From CAZVFX01 sp964626565 (GTDB lineage Bacteria; Myxococcota_A; UBA9042; CAIXZC01), in NCBI GenBank assembly GCA_964626565.1, contig CAZVFX010000131.1, forward strand, positions 1 through 19,632: a stretch of DNA of 19,632 bases. The letters are read 5' to 3'. The position numbers were made by a program, and so were the translations under genes. Of the stretch, positions 13,980 through 19,632 are shown piece after piece. The notes beneath the pieces are model-generated. The model saw nothing but the letters and a program-made list of their open reading frames with translations, had not been told where the DNA came from and searched no databases. Each line of letters begins with the position of its first letter. The first letter of the stretch is position 1.

Positions 13980-14207
13980 ATGGCTAAAGAGGAAGGCATA
14001 GAGGTTGAAGGCACGGTGGTGGAGCCGCTTCCCAACGCGATGTTTCGCGTGGAGTTGGAAAACGGGCACCGCGTGTTGGCTCATGTCGCCGGAAAAATGA
14101 GGATGCACTTCGTTAGAATCCTCCCCGGAGACCGGGTGAAGGTCGAACTCAGCCCGTACGACCTTACCCGGGGCAGGATCGTATACAGATCTCCGGGCAA
14201 GAGATAG
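13980..14207 (+). CDS. infA: Translation initiation factor IF-1
   Basis: IF-1 occupies the ribosomal A site during initiation. The 75-residue S1/OB-fold protein reads AKEEGIEVEGTVVEPLPNAM, FRVELENGHRVLAHVAGKMR, and PGDRVKVELSPYDLTRGRIV followed by YR. The frame is open upstream inside adk, but the ATG at 13980 has AGGAG four bases before it and gives the standard protein. It is three or so residues longer than E. coli IF-1. Confidence 0.97.
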   Translation: MAKEEGIEVEGTVVEPLPNAMFRVELENGHRVLAHVAGKMRMHFVRILPGDRVKVELSPYDLTRGRIVYRSPGKR

Positions 14208-14215
14208 GTGGGATC

Positions 14216-14329
14216 ATGAAGGTACGTTCGTCAGTGAAGAAGATTTGCGACAAATGTCGCATCATCAAACGCAAAGGGGTCGTCAGGGTGATTTGCGTCA
14301 ACCCGCGGCACAAGCAGAAGCAAGGGTAA
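14216..14329 (+). CDS. rpmJ: 50S ribosomal protein L36, zinc-binding type
   Basis: This is a very small gene of 37 codons plus stop. The product MKVRSSVKKICDKCRIIKRK continues GVVRVICVNPRHKQKQG. It has Cys11, Cys14, Cys27 and His32, the zinc site of the C+ form of L36, and exactly the usual length. The ATG is eight bases after infA, with a GGTGGG-type Shine-Dalgarno. Its place between infA and rpsM is canonical. Confidence 0.97.
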   Translation: MKVRSSVKKICDKCRIIKRKGVVRVICVNPRHKQKQG

Positions 14330-14341
14330 GAAGGGGACAAG

Positions 14342-14725
14342 ATGGCACGTATTGCGGGAATCGACTTGCCGAAAAACAAGAGGGTGGACATAGCCTTGAC
14401 GTCCATCTACGGCATCGGGCGGCACACGGCGCAGTTGATCTGCGACAAGGCCGGTGTCGATGGCAGCATCAGGACCGACAGCCTGGCCGACGGTGAAGTG
14501 GCCAAACTGACCCGGGTCATCGACGATGAATATCGCGTCGAGGGAGATCTGAGGCGGGAGGTGTCAGCCAACATCAAGCGGCTGATGGACCTCGGCAGCT
14601 ACCGGGGTTTGCGGCATCGCCGCGGCCTGCCGGTGCGCGGACAGCGCACTCACACCAACGCCCGGTCTCGTAAGGGACCGAGGAAGACGGCGATCAAGAA
14701 GAAACGCGCCGCCACCAAGAAGTAG
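14342..14725 (+). CDS. rpsM: 30S ribosomal protein S13
   Basis: S13 bridges the subunits and contacts P-site tRNA. The 127-residue protein begins ARIAGIDLPKNKRVDIALTS, contains the helix-two-turn-helix region YGIGRHTAQLICDKAGVD, and has the signature GLRHRRGLPVRGQRTHTNAR. It ends in a basic KKKRAATKK tail. The spacing is 12 bp from rpmJ and 12 bp to rpsK. Confidence 0.97.
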   Translation: MARIAGIDLPKNKRVDIALTSIYGIGRHTAQLICDKAGVDGSIRTDSLADGEVAKLTRVIDDEYRVEGDLRREVSANIKRLMDLGSYRGLRHRRGLPVRGQRTHTNARSRKGPRKTAIKKKRAATKK

Positions 14726-14737
14726 AGGGAGCGAGAC

Positions 14738-15127
14738 ATGGCCAAAGGACCAAGAGGCGGCAAGAAAAGGATAAAGAAGAACATCCCCGTGGGGATCGCC
14801 CATATCCAGTCCACGTTCAACAACACCGTGGTGACGTTGACGGACTTGAGGGGCAATACCATCTCCTGGGCCAGCGCCGGGGTGAAAGGATTCAAGGGCT
14901 CGAAAAAGTCCACTCCTTTTGCCGCATCGCTGGCTGCTGAGGACGCGGCGAAAAAGGCCATGGAACACGGCCTGCAGAGCGTTACCGTCCTCCTCAAGGG
15001 ACCCGGCGGCGGCCGGGAAGCCGCAGTGCGGGCGTTGTCCGCAGCGGGCCTGAAAATAGCGCTTATCCGAGATGTTACGCCGATTCCCCACAACGGTTGT
15101 CGCCCGAAGAAAAGGCGTCGAGTTTAG
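14738..15127 (+). CDS. rpsK: 30S ribosomal protein S11
   Basis: S11 lies on the 30S platform near the mRNA exit. The 129-residue protein has the conserved HIQSTFNNTVVTLTDLRGN, FKGSKKSTPFAASLAAEDAA and the C-terminal signature IRDVTPIPHNGCRPKKRRRV. GAGGGAG precedes the ATG. The N-terminus (GPRGGKKRIKKNIPVG) is basic and shorter than in some taxa. Confidence 0.97.
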   Translation: MAKGPRGGKKRIKKNIPVGIAHIQSTFNNTVVTLTDLRGNTISWASAGVKGFKGSKKSTPFAASLAAEDAAKKAMEHGLQSVTVLLKGPGGGREAAVRALSAAGLKIALIRDVTPIPHNGCRPKKRRRV

Positions 15128-15145
15128 CGAAGATGGAGGAAGGAA

Positions 15146-15769
15146 GTGGCTAGATATACCGATGCAAAATGCAGACTTTGTCGGAGGGAAGGGGTAAAAC
15201 TCTTTCTCAAAGGGGACCGCTGCAACACAGAAAAGTGCGCCCTGGAACGCCGCGCCTATCCCCCGGGAGAACACGGCCAGGGACGCAGTAAGCGCTCTGA
15301 CTATGGCGTGCAGTTGCGGGAAAAGCAGAAGGTCCGCCGCGCCTACGGGCTCCTCGAAAAGCAGTTCCGCTCCTACTTCACCAAGGCGGAACGGATGAAG
15401 GGGATTACCGGCGAGAATCTGCTGCAACTGCTCGAAAGACGGCTTGATAACGTGGTCTATCGAATGGGACTGGCTTCCAGCCGGACCGAAGCGAGACAGG
15501 TGGTTCGTCATCGCCACATCACTGTGAACGGGCGAATCGTCAACATCCCCTCGTTCCTGGTCAAGCCGGGAAACGAGGTCGCGGTCAAGGAGAAGAGCAA
15601 GACCCACGGTCGCGTCAGCGTCGTCGTGGAAAGCCCGTTGAGGGAAGCTCCTCAGTGGGTGGAAGTGGACCGCAAGGAAATGAAAGGCACAATCGTCGCC
15701 CTGCCCAGCAGGGAAGATATTGACCTTCCAGTCCAGGAGTCCCTTATCGTGGAGCTGTACTCCAAGTAG
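15146..15769 (+). CDS. rpsD: 30S ribosomal protein S4, zinc-binding type
   Basis: S4 initiates 30S assembly and in E. coli represses the alpha operon. The 207-residue protein carries an N-terminal zinc finger (Cys9, Cys12, Cys26, Cys31), absent from E. coli S4. The S4 RNA-binding domain reads LLERRLDNVVYRMGLASSRT, then EARQVVRHRHITVNGRIVNI. The start is GTG at 15146 behind GGAGGAAGG. The zinc form is complete. Confidence 0.97.
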   Translation: MARYTDAKCRLCRREGVKLFLKGDRCNTEKCALERRAYPPGEHGQGRSKRSDYGVQLREKQKVRRAYGLLEKQFRSYFTKAERMKGITGENLLQLLERRLDNVVYRMGLASSRTEARQVVRHRHITVNGRIVNIPSFLVKPGNEVAVKEKSKTHGRVSVVVESPLREAPQWVEVDRKEMKGTIVALPSREDIDLPVQESLIVELYSK

Positions 15770-15796
15770 GCAAACGAGCATTTGAGGAGGACCTTT

Positions 15797-16798
15797 ATGT
15801 ATAGACATTGGGTGAAGCTACGTCGGCCCAAGGAAGTTGAGACCGAGCAACTCCAACCGGACCTGCACCGGGGAGTGTTCTCGTGCGCACCGCTGGAACG
15901 CGGCTTTGGCGTGACCATCGGTAATGCGTTGCGCCGAATTCTCGTTTCTTCCATCAGGGGCGCGGCCCTCAAGACGGTGAGGTTCGACGGCGCGCTGCAT
16001 GAATTTTCGGCTCTGCCCGGAGTGACTGAGGACGTGGCCGACATTATCCTCAATCTCAAAGGGGTCAGAATGTCCATTCCCGAGGGCGAAGAACGCACCC
16101 TCAGTCTGGACATCAAGGGCCCGGCCACCGTCAAAGCCTCCGACCTCGGTACCGACCAGAGCGTGTCGCTCCTGAATCCCGACCACCACGTCGCCGAATT
16201 GGGTCCCGAAGGGCATCTGAAGCTGGAAGCATCCGCGGGCATGGGCCGGGGTTATGTGCCGGCTGAAAAACACAGGCTGGAAGACCTGCCCCTGGGCACC
16301 ATCGTCGTGGATTCACTGTTCTCCCCGATTCTGTCGGCGAACTTCAAGGTGACCAACGCCCGCGCCGGCGAAGACACCAACCTGGACAAGCTGGTCATTG
16401 ACCTGAGGACCGATGGCTCCATTGAGCCCCGGGACGCCCTGGGACTGGCCGCCAAGATTCTGAAAGAACAGCTCCAGATATTCATCGGCTTCAGCGAAGA
16501 GGTTCCCATCGACCTGGTGGATGACGAAGAGCGGCCTGAAACCCTCTCGCCAAACCTGTATCGTCCGGTGGAAGAGCTGGAACTTTCGGTGCGTAGCGCC
16601 AACTGCCTCAAAAACGCCAACATTCAGTTCATCGGCGAGTTGGTGCAGAGAAGCGAACAAGAAATGCTCAAAACCAAGAACTTCGGCCGGAAGAGCTTGA
16701 AAGAGATTAGAGAGGTACTGGCCAGCATGGGCCTGTCCCTCGGTATGAAACTTGATGGATTCGACCCTGCGAAAGCACCCGCTTCGCTTAAAGAGTAG
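15797..16798 (+). CDS. rpoA: DNA-directed RNA polymerase subunit alpha
   Basis: Alpha dimerises to start RNA polymerase assembly. The 333-residue protein has the assembly domain (ERGFGVTIGNALRRILVSSI; HEFSALPGVTEDVADIILNL) and a C-terminal domain with SVRSANCLKNANIQFIGELV and FGRKSLKEIREVLASMGLSL. Arg266, equivalent to E. coli Arg265, which contacts UP elements, is present. The frame is open back to TTG 15782, but ATG 15797 is preferred because GAGGAGG lies six bases before it and overlaps the upstream region. Confidence 0.97.
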   Translation: MYRHWVKLRRPKEVETEQLQPDLHRGVFSCAPLERGFGVTIGNALRRILVSSIRGAALKTVRFDGALHEFSALPGVTEDVADIILNLKGVRMSIPEGEERTLSLDIKGPATVKASDLGTDQSVSLLNPDHHVAELGPEGHLKLEASAGMGRGYVPAEKHRLEDLPLGTIVVDSLFSPILSANFKVTNARAGEDTNLDKLVIDLRTDGSIEPRDALGLAAKILKEQLQIFIGFSEEVPIDLVDDEERPETLSPNLYRPVEELELSVRSANCLKNANIQFIGELVQRSEQEMLKTKNFGRKSLKEIREVLASMGLSLGMKLDGFDPAKAPASLKE

Positions 16799-16832
16799 GA
16801 GCTGCTACGGGCAGCAGATGAGGTAAGTTAGC

Positions 16833-17474
16833 ATGAGACACCGCAAGGCGACGAAGAAGCTGGGACGCAAAGGCTCCCACCGCAAAGCGATGATAAGAAA
16901 CCTGCTCACCAGTCTTGTCGAGCATGAACGGCTCGAGACCACCCACACCAGGTGTAAGGTGCTGAGGCAGGAAGTGGACAAGCTCATAACCTATGGCAAA
17001 AAGGGTACGTTGCATCATCGCCGCCTCGCTGCCAAGGTGCTCTACCGCAAGGACCTGGTCACCAAGCTGTTTGATGAACTGGCCCCGCGCTTCAGCGAAC
17101 GGCCGGGCGGTTATTCCCGCATCATCCCCCGGGGACCCCGGCGGGGAGACGCCGCGGAGATGAGCATCATCGAACTGCTCGGCGCAGACGAGCAATTCCA
17201 GCCCAAGAAGCGGCTGGCCGACGTTGCTCCCGAGGCGGAAGCCGCACCGGAAGCGGAAGCCGCACCCGAACCGGAAGCCGCACCCGAACCGGAAGCCGCA
17301 CCCGAGGCGGAAGCTGCACCCGAGCCGGAAGCCGCGCCCGAGGCGGAAGCCGCGCCCGAGGCGGAAGCTGCACCCGAAGCGGAGGCTGCACCCGAAGCGG
17401 AGGCTGCACCCGAGCCCGAACCCGAGCCCGAACCAGCGGCTGACGACGCTCCCGCAGAAGACAAGAAAGACTAA
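16833..17474 (+). CDS. rplQ: 50S ribosomal protein L17 with repetitive acidic tail
   Basis: Residues 1-119 are a standard L17 (RHRKATKKLGRKGSHRKAMI; LETTHTRCKVLRQEVDKLI; GYSRIIPRGPRRGDAAEMSI). Residues 132-191 are ten consecutive hexapeptides of the form APE(A/P)EA, followed by PEPEPEPEPAADDAPAEDKK and a final Asp. The extension (about 85 residues) is strongly acidic and probably disordered, and makes this L17 213 residues instead of the usual 115-130. GAGGT lies eight bases before the ATG. The 34-bp gap from rpoA contains a small GCTGC/GCAGC hairpin (16801-16815). The tail could project from the tunnel-exit face, near which L17 lies; any role there is inference. Confidence 0.93.
   Translation: MRHRKATKKLGRKGSHRKAMIRNLLTSLVEHERLETTHTRCKVLRQEVDKLITYGKKGTLHHRRLAAKVLYRKDLVTKLFDELAPRFSERPGGYSRIIPRGPRRGDAAEMSIIELLGADEQFQPKKRLADVAPEAEAAPEAEAAPEPEAAPEPEAAPEAEAAPEPEAAPEAEAAPEAEAAPEAEAAPEAEAAPEPEPEPEPAADDAPAEDKKD
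17226..17405 (+). repeat. 18-bp coding minisatellite in rplQ (ten units)
   Basis: Ten head-to-tail 18-bp units, each close to GCACCCGAGGCGGAAGCC, keep the reading frame and encode APE(A/P)EA. Units differ mainly at GAA/GAG, GCC/GCT, and GCG/CCG in the fourth codon. The pattern indicates expansion by slippage or unequal exchange under frame constraint, so unit number may vary between strains. Confidence 0.9.
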
Positions 17475-17510
17475 CCCCGCGATTCTCTACCCATACTCCC
17501 ACCAAACCGC

Positions 17511-17516
17511 TATAAT
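17511..17516 (+). promoter_or_regulatory. Possible -10 box for the 89-residue gene and UbiB-like gene
   Basis: A perfect TATAAT lies 22 bases before the ATG at 17538, in the 63-bp gap after rplQ. The -35 at 17-18 bp is poor (TACCCA or CTACCC), so the promoter is uncertain. The adjacent CCTCCCTGCAGGGGGG (17517-17532) can fold back on itself and would cover the Shine-Dalgarno in a read-through transcript from rplQ but not in one started here. No intrinsic terminator is visible after rplQ. Confidence 0.4.
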
Positions 17517-17537
17517 CCTCCCTGCAGGGGGGACTCT

Positions 17538-17807
17538 ATGAGCTATCGGTTTATATGGAAGAAGATCGCATCCAAGGCCATCGGCTCGGCCATCGCCAAG
17601 GGGCTCATGGCCATCAACAAAGAAGAGATCTGGGACCATATCGCCCGCACCGAATCCCTGTCCACTGAGCATGTGGTCCAAATGAAGCAGGACATTGACG
17701 AGCGGCTCAACGAGGTGGAGGCCGCGGGCCGCAAGGAGCGGGAATTGGTCAAGCAGGTCGTTGCAGAACTCGTGGGGCAGGTGATCAAAGGGGGGAAAGG
17801 GTCGTGA
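17538..17807 (+). CDS. Small helical protein of unknown function
   Basis: I do not recognise this 89-residue product. It is charged and almost certainly alpha-helical, with a basic N-terminus (YRFIWKKIASKAIGSAIAKG) and a heptad-like, Glu/Lys-rich stretch from about residue 43 to 80 (TEHVVQMKQDIDERLNEVEA onward), compatible with a coiled coil or phasin-like fold. There is no signal peptide and no clear membrane segment. GGGGGGA lies five bases before the ATG. The stop overlaps the next gene's GTG (GTGA), so the two products are probably made together, and this protein may be an accessory to the UbiB-like partner. That link is inference from context. Confidence 0.75.
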   Translation: MSYRFIWKKIASKAIGSAIAKGLMAINKEEIWDHIARTESLSTEHVVQMKQDIDERLNEVEAAGRKERELVKQVVAELVGQVIKGGKGS

Positions 17808-19495
17808 GTTCCCTCTATGCATTCATGAAGTTCTCCAGTTCCTACCGTAAGCTGAAACGGTTTCGGACCATCGCTTCGATCCTTGCTCTCCACGGTTTCG
17901 GCGATATTGCCACCCGCATCGGGCTCAGGAGCGCCTGGCGCCGGTTCAAACGTTTCGTCACGTTTGGGAAAGCGGAGAGCCCGCAGTACACCATGACTAC
18001 CGGAGAGCGCTTGCGGTTGGTGTGCGAGGAGTTAGGGCCCACCTACATCAAGTTCGGGCAGATGCTCTCCAATCGGCCGGACCTGTTTCCCCCGGACATT
18101 ATCAAGGAATTGGAACGGCTGCAGGACCAGGTGCCGCCCTTTGCTTTTGACAGGGTCAAGGAAGTGCTCGAAGAGCAACTCCACCTTCCCGTGGACGATA
18201 TCTTCGAGGAGATCGAGGAAGTACCCCTTGCCGCGGCTTCCATTGCCCAGGTTCACCGGGCGAAGCTCAAGAGTGGGGAGACGGTGGCCTTGAAGGTGAA
18301 AAGGCCCGGCGTCGGCTACACCGTCGACCAGGACCTGGACGTCTTGAAGGCCGTCGCAGCCTACCTCGAAGACAGCGTTCCGGACCTGGCCTATGTCAGG
18401 CCGGTCCACATGGTGGAGGAGTTCTCACGTATCATTAAGCAGGAGATGGACTTTGCCAACGAAGTGCGCAACATGGAGCGCTTCGCCGGGAATATGGCCG
18501 ACGAACCGGTTTTCAAGATTCCTGAGCCGTTCAAGGAGTATTGCACCGAAGATCTCATCGTCATGGAGTTCATGGACGGAGTCAAAGTGACCGATGTGGA
18601 AGGGTGGCGGGAAACCTGCTCCCTCGCACCGGGTGAAATTGCGGAGATCGGCACTCGTGCGCTGCTGAAATCGGTTTTTGAGCACCGCTTCTACCACTGC
18701 GATCCTCACCCGGGCAACTTCCTTATCGGTAAGGATGGCAGGATCTGCCTCCTCGATTTCGGCATGATGGGGTTTGTCGGTGAGACCAGAATGGAGGAGA
18801 TGCTGTCGTTCATGGTGGCCCTGGTCTCCTACGACCCCGAAATGCTGGTGGACTCCATACTCCAGGCCGGCCTGGCTCCCGAAGATCTCGACATTATGGA
18901 GCTAAGGCGCGACGTCGAGTTCATGATGAACCAGTACTCTGCTTTGAGCCTGGACGAGCTGCAACTCGAGCCCCTCATCAGGCAGGCCAGCGCCACCATC
19001 TTCCGCCATAGAATACTGTTGCCCACCGACCTCCTGGGAGTGGCCCGGGCGATCTCCACCATGGAAGGGATCGGCCGTCAGATCTATCCCGAATTCAAGC
19101 CCCTCGAGGCGGTGCAGCCCTATCTTATCACCCTCTTCGTGCGACGGGCCCTGGACCCCACCTACCAGTCGGGTCATCTCGTCGACATGATCATGAACTG
19201 GGCGGGCCTGCTGAAGCAACTCCCGGAGGACGTCCGGGATGTCATGCGTCGGCTGAAGAAGGGTGAGCTGACCATCAAGTACGAGAACCGGAACGCCAGG
19301 GTGGAGATGGAAGAAGCCACTCGCCGGTCCAACCGCATGGCGGGCGTGATAATGTCAGGCATCGGCGTAGCCGCCTCGTTCTTCCTGTTGCAGCTTCCCG
19401 ACATCCCCGACTTCATCCCCGCCCTCGCCTTCGGCGGTTCCTTCCTTATTGCGTTGTGGGTGTTTCAGGGCATCCGCCGTTCCGGCGGAATGTGA
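17804..19495 (+). CDS. ABC1/AarF/UbiB-family atypical kinase-like protein
   Basis: This 563-residue protein belongs to the UbiB/ADCK family, which supports ubiquinone or other isoprenoid-lipid metabolism through ATPase activity. Visible motifs are the family KxGQ at residues 83-86 (YIKFGQMLSNRPDLF), the Ala-rich loop PLAAASIAQVH (143-146), Lys164 in VALKVKRPG, the catalytic HCDPHPGN (Asp300, Asn305) and DFG (318-320). The last about 50 residues form two hydrophobic segments (VIMSGIGVAASFFLLQL and FIPALAFGGSFLIALWVFQG), as in membrane-anchored UbiB. The start is GTG at 17804, coupled by four bases to the preceding gene. No ubiquinone biosynthesis gene is adjacent, so the pathway and the symbol ubiB cannot be assigned. 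Confidence 0.92.
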   Translation: MSSLYAFMKFSSSYRKLKRFRTIASILALHGFGDIATRIGLRSAWRRFKRFVTFGKAESPQYTMTTGERLRLVCEELGPTYIKFGQMLSNRPDLFPPDIIKELERLQDQVPPFAFDRVKEVLEEQLHLPVDDIFEEIEEVPLAAASIAQVHRAKLKSGETVALKVKRPGVGYTVDQDLDVLKAVAAYLEDSVPDLAYVRPVHMVEEFSRIIKQEMDFANEVRNMERFAGNMADEPVFKIPEPFKEYCTEDLIVMEFMDGVKVTDVEGWRETCSLAPGEIAEIGTRALLKSVFEHRFYHCDPHPGNFLIGKDGRICLLDFGMMGFVGETRMEEMLSFMVALVSYDPEMLVDSILQAGLAPEDLDIMELRRDVEFMMNQYSALSLDELQLEPLIRQASATIFRHRILLPTDLLGVARAISTMEGIGRQIYPEFKPLEAVQPYLITLFVRRALDPTYQSGHLVDMIMNWAGLLKQLPEDVRDVMRRLKKGELTIKYENRNARVEMEEATRRSNRMAGVIMSGIGVAASFFLLQLPDIPDFIPALAFGGSFLIALWVFQGIRRSGGM

Positions 19496-19632
19496 TCATC
19501 CCCTGTTCGACCGTTCGAGAACGAAGAACGACACGAAAATCCGCTTGCCGGCCAGGGCCGGGTTGGTGGTGGGCGATGGCGGTGGTAAGCGACCCGACTT
19601 CGCGCAAGGCTTCGTCGGGCTTCGCCGAGTAC
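19496..19632 (-). other. Possible 3' end of a minus-strand gene at the window edge
   Basis: A minus-strand frame reads to a TGA at 19496-19498, immediately after the UbiB-like stop, giving the plausible end ALAGKRIFVSFFVLERSNRG. Further upstream another frame looks more protein-like (YSAKPDEALREVGSLTTAIA), so a one-base frameshift near 19560 or pure chance are both possible. No start, domain or family is recognisable. No terminator-like hairpin with a T run separates the two converging ends. Confidence 0.25.

Noticed and set aside
14564..15808. 414-codon minus-strand frame over rpsM-rpsD, and a similar 444-codon frame at 11934-13268 over secY
   Set aside because: Both are antisense shadows of strongly conserved genes with biased composition and no recognisable domain.
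17111..17505. Minus-strand and alternative plus-strand frames over the L17 tail
   Set aside because: They are low-complexity by-products of the 18-bp repeat, which keeps all frames open.
17517..17532. CCTCCCTGCAGGGGGG hairpin as the rplQ terminator
   Set aside because: No T run follows, and the right arm doubles as the Shine-Dalgarno of the next gene.

Overview
This 19.6 kb window is dominated by one long plus-strand ribosomal protein locus, a merged str/S10/spc/alpha cluster running from rpsL to rplQ at positions 2735-17474. It is preceded by a 2.7 kb accessory stretch and followed by a UbiB/AarF-type kinase-like gene. The DNA is GC-rich. Shine-Dalgarno sites are strong (AGGAGG-like), GTG starts are frequent, and genes are packed with gaps of a few bases or with ATGA/GTGA overlaps. 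A cysteine-rich putative lipoprotein and a two-helix UbiB kinase suggest a Gram-negative bacterium, perhaps in the Deltaproteobacteria/Myxococcota neighbourhood. That placement is inferred from gene style only and is weak.

Region 1 (1-2734) is accessory. A VapBC-type toxin-antitoxin pair (206-931) has a good promoter and a perfect 10-bp inverted repeat spanning the antitoxin start. It is followed by a roughly 390-residue cysteine-rich, probably surface-anchored protein (1162-2343). Both genes lie among three copies of an intergenic repeat of about 100 bp: copies A and B are direct, and copy C is inverted. Copy C continues into a 37-bp-period tandem array and two palindromes just upstream of the rpsL promoter.

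Region 2 (2652-17474) holds the translation locus: promoter, rpsL, rpsG, a structured 124-bp gap, rpsJ, rplD, rplW, rplB, rpsS, rplV, rpsC, rplP, rpmC, rpsQ, rplN, rplX, rplE, rpsN, rpsH, rplF, rplR, rpsE, rpmD, rplO, secY, adk, infA, rpmJ, rpsM, rpsK, rpsD, rpoA, rplQ. The order is canonical except for losses. fusA and tufA are absent between rpsG and rpsJ, rplC (L3) is absent between rpsJ and rplD, and map is absent between adk and infA. S14, S4, L36 and Adk are all in their zinc-binding Cys forms. L17 ends in an 80-residue acidic Ala-Pro-Glu tail encoded by an 18-bp minisatellite.

Region 3 (17475-19632) has a possible new promoter, an 89-residue helical protein of unknown function, and, overlapping it by 4 bp, a 563-residue ABC1/UbiB-family protein. 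The last 137 bp may hold the end of a minus-strand gene.

The genes in region 2 build the ribosome, RNA polymerase alpha, the Sec translocon channel and the adenylate pool enzyme as one growth-linked unit. I see no wholly new system. The most unusual points are the missing rplC, the repetitive acidic L17 tail, the structured rpsG-rpsJ gap, and the repeat-bounded toxin-antitoxin/lipoprotein block beside the str promoter.
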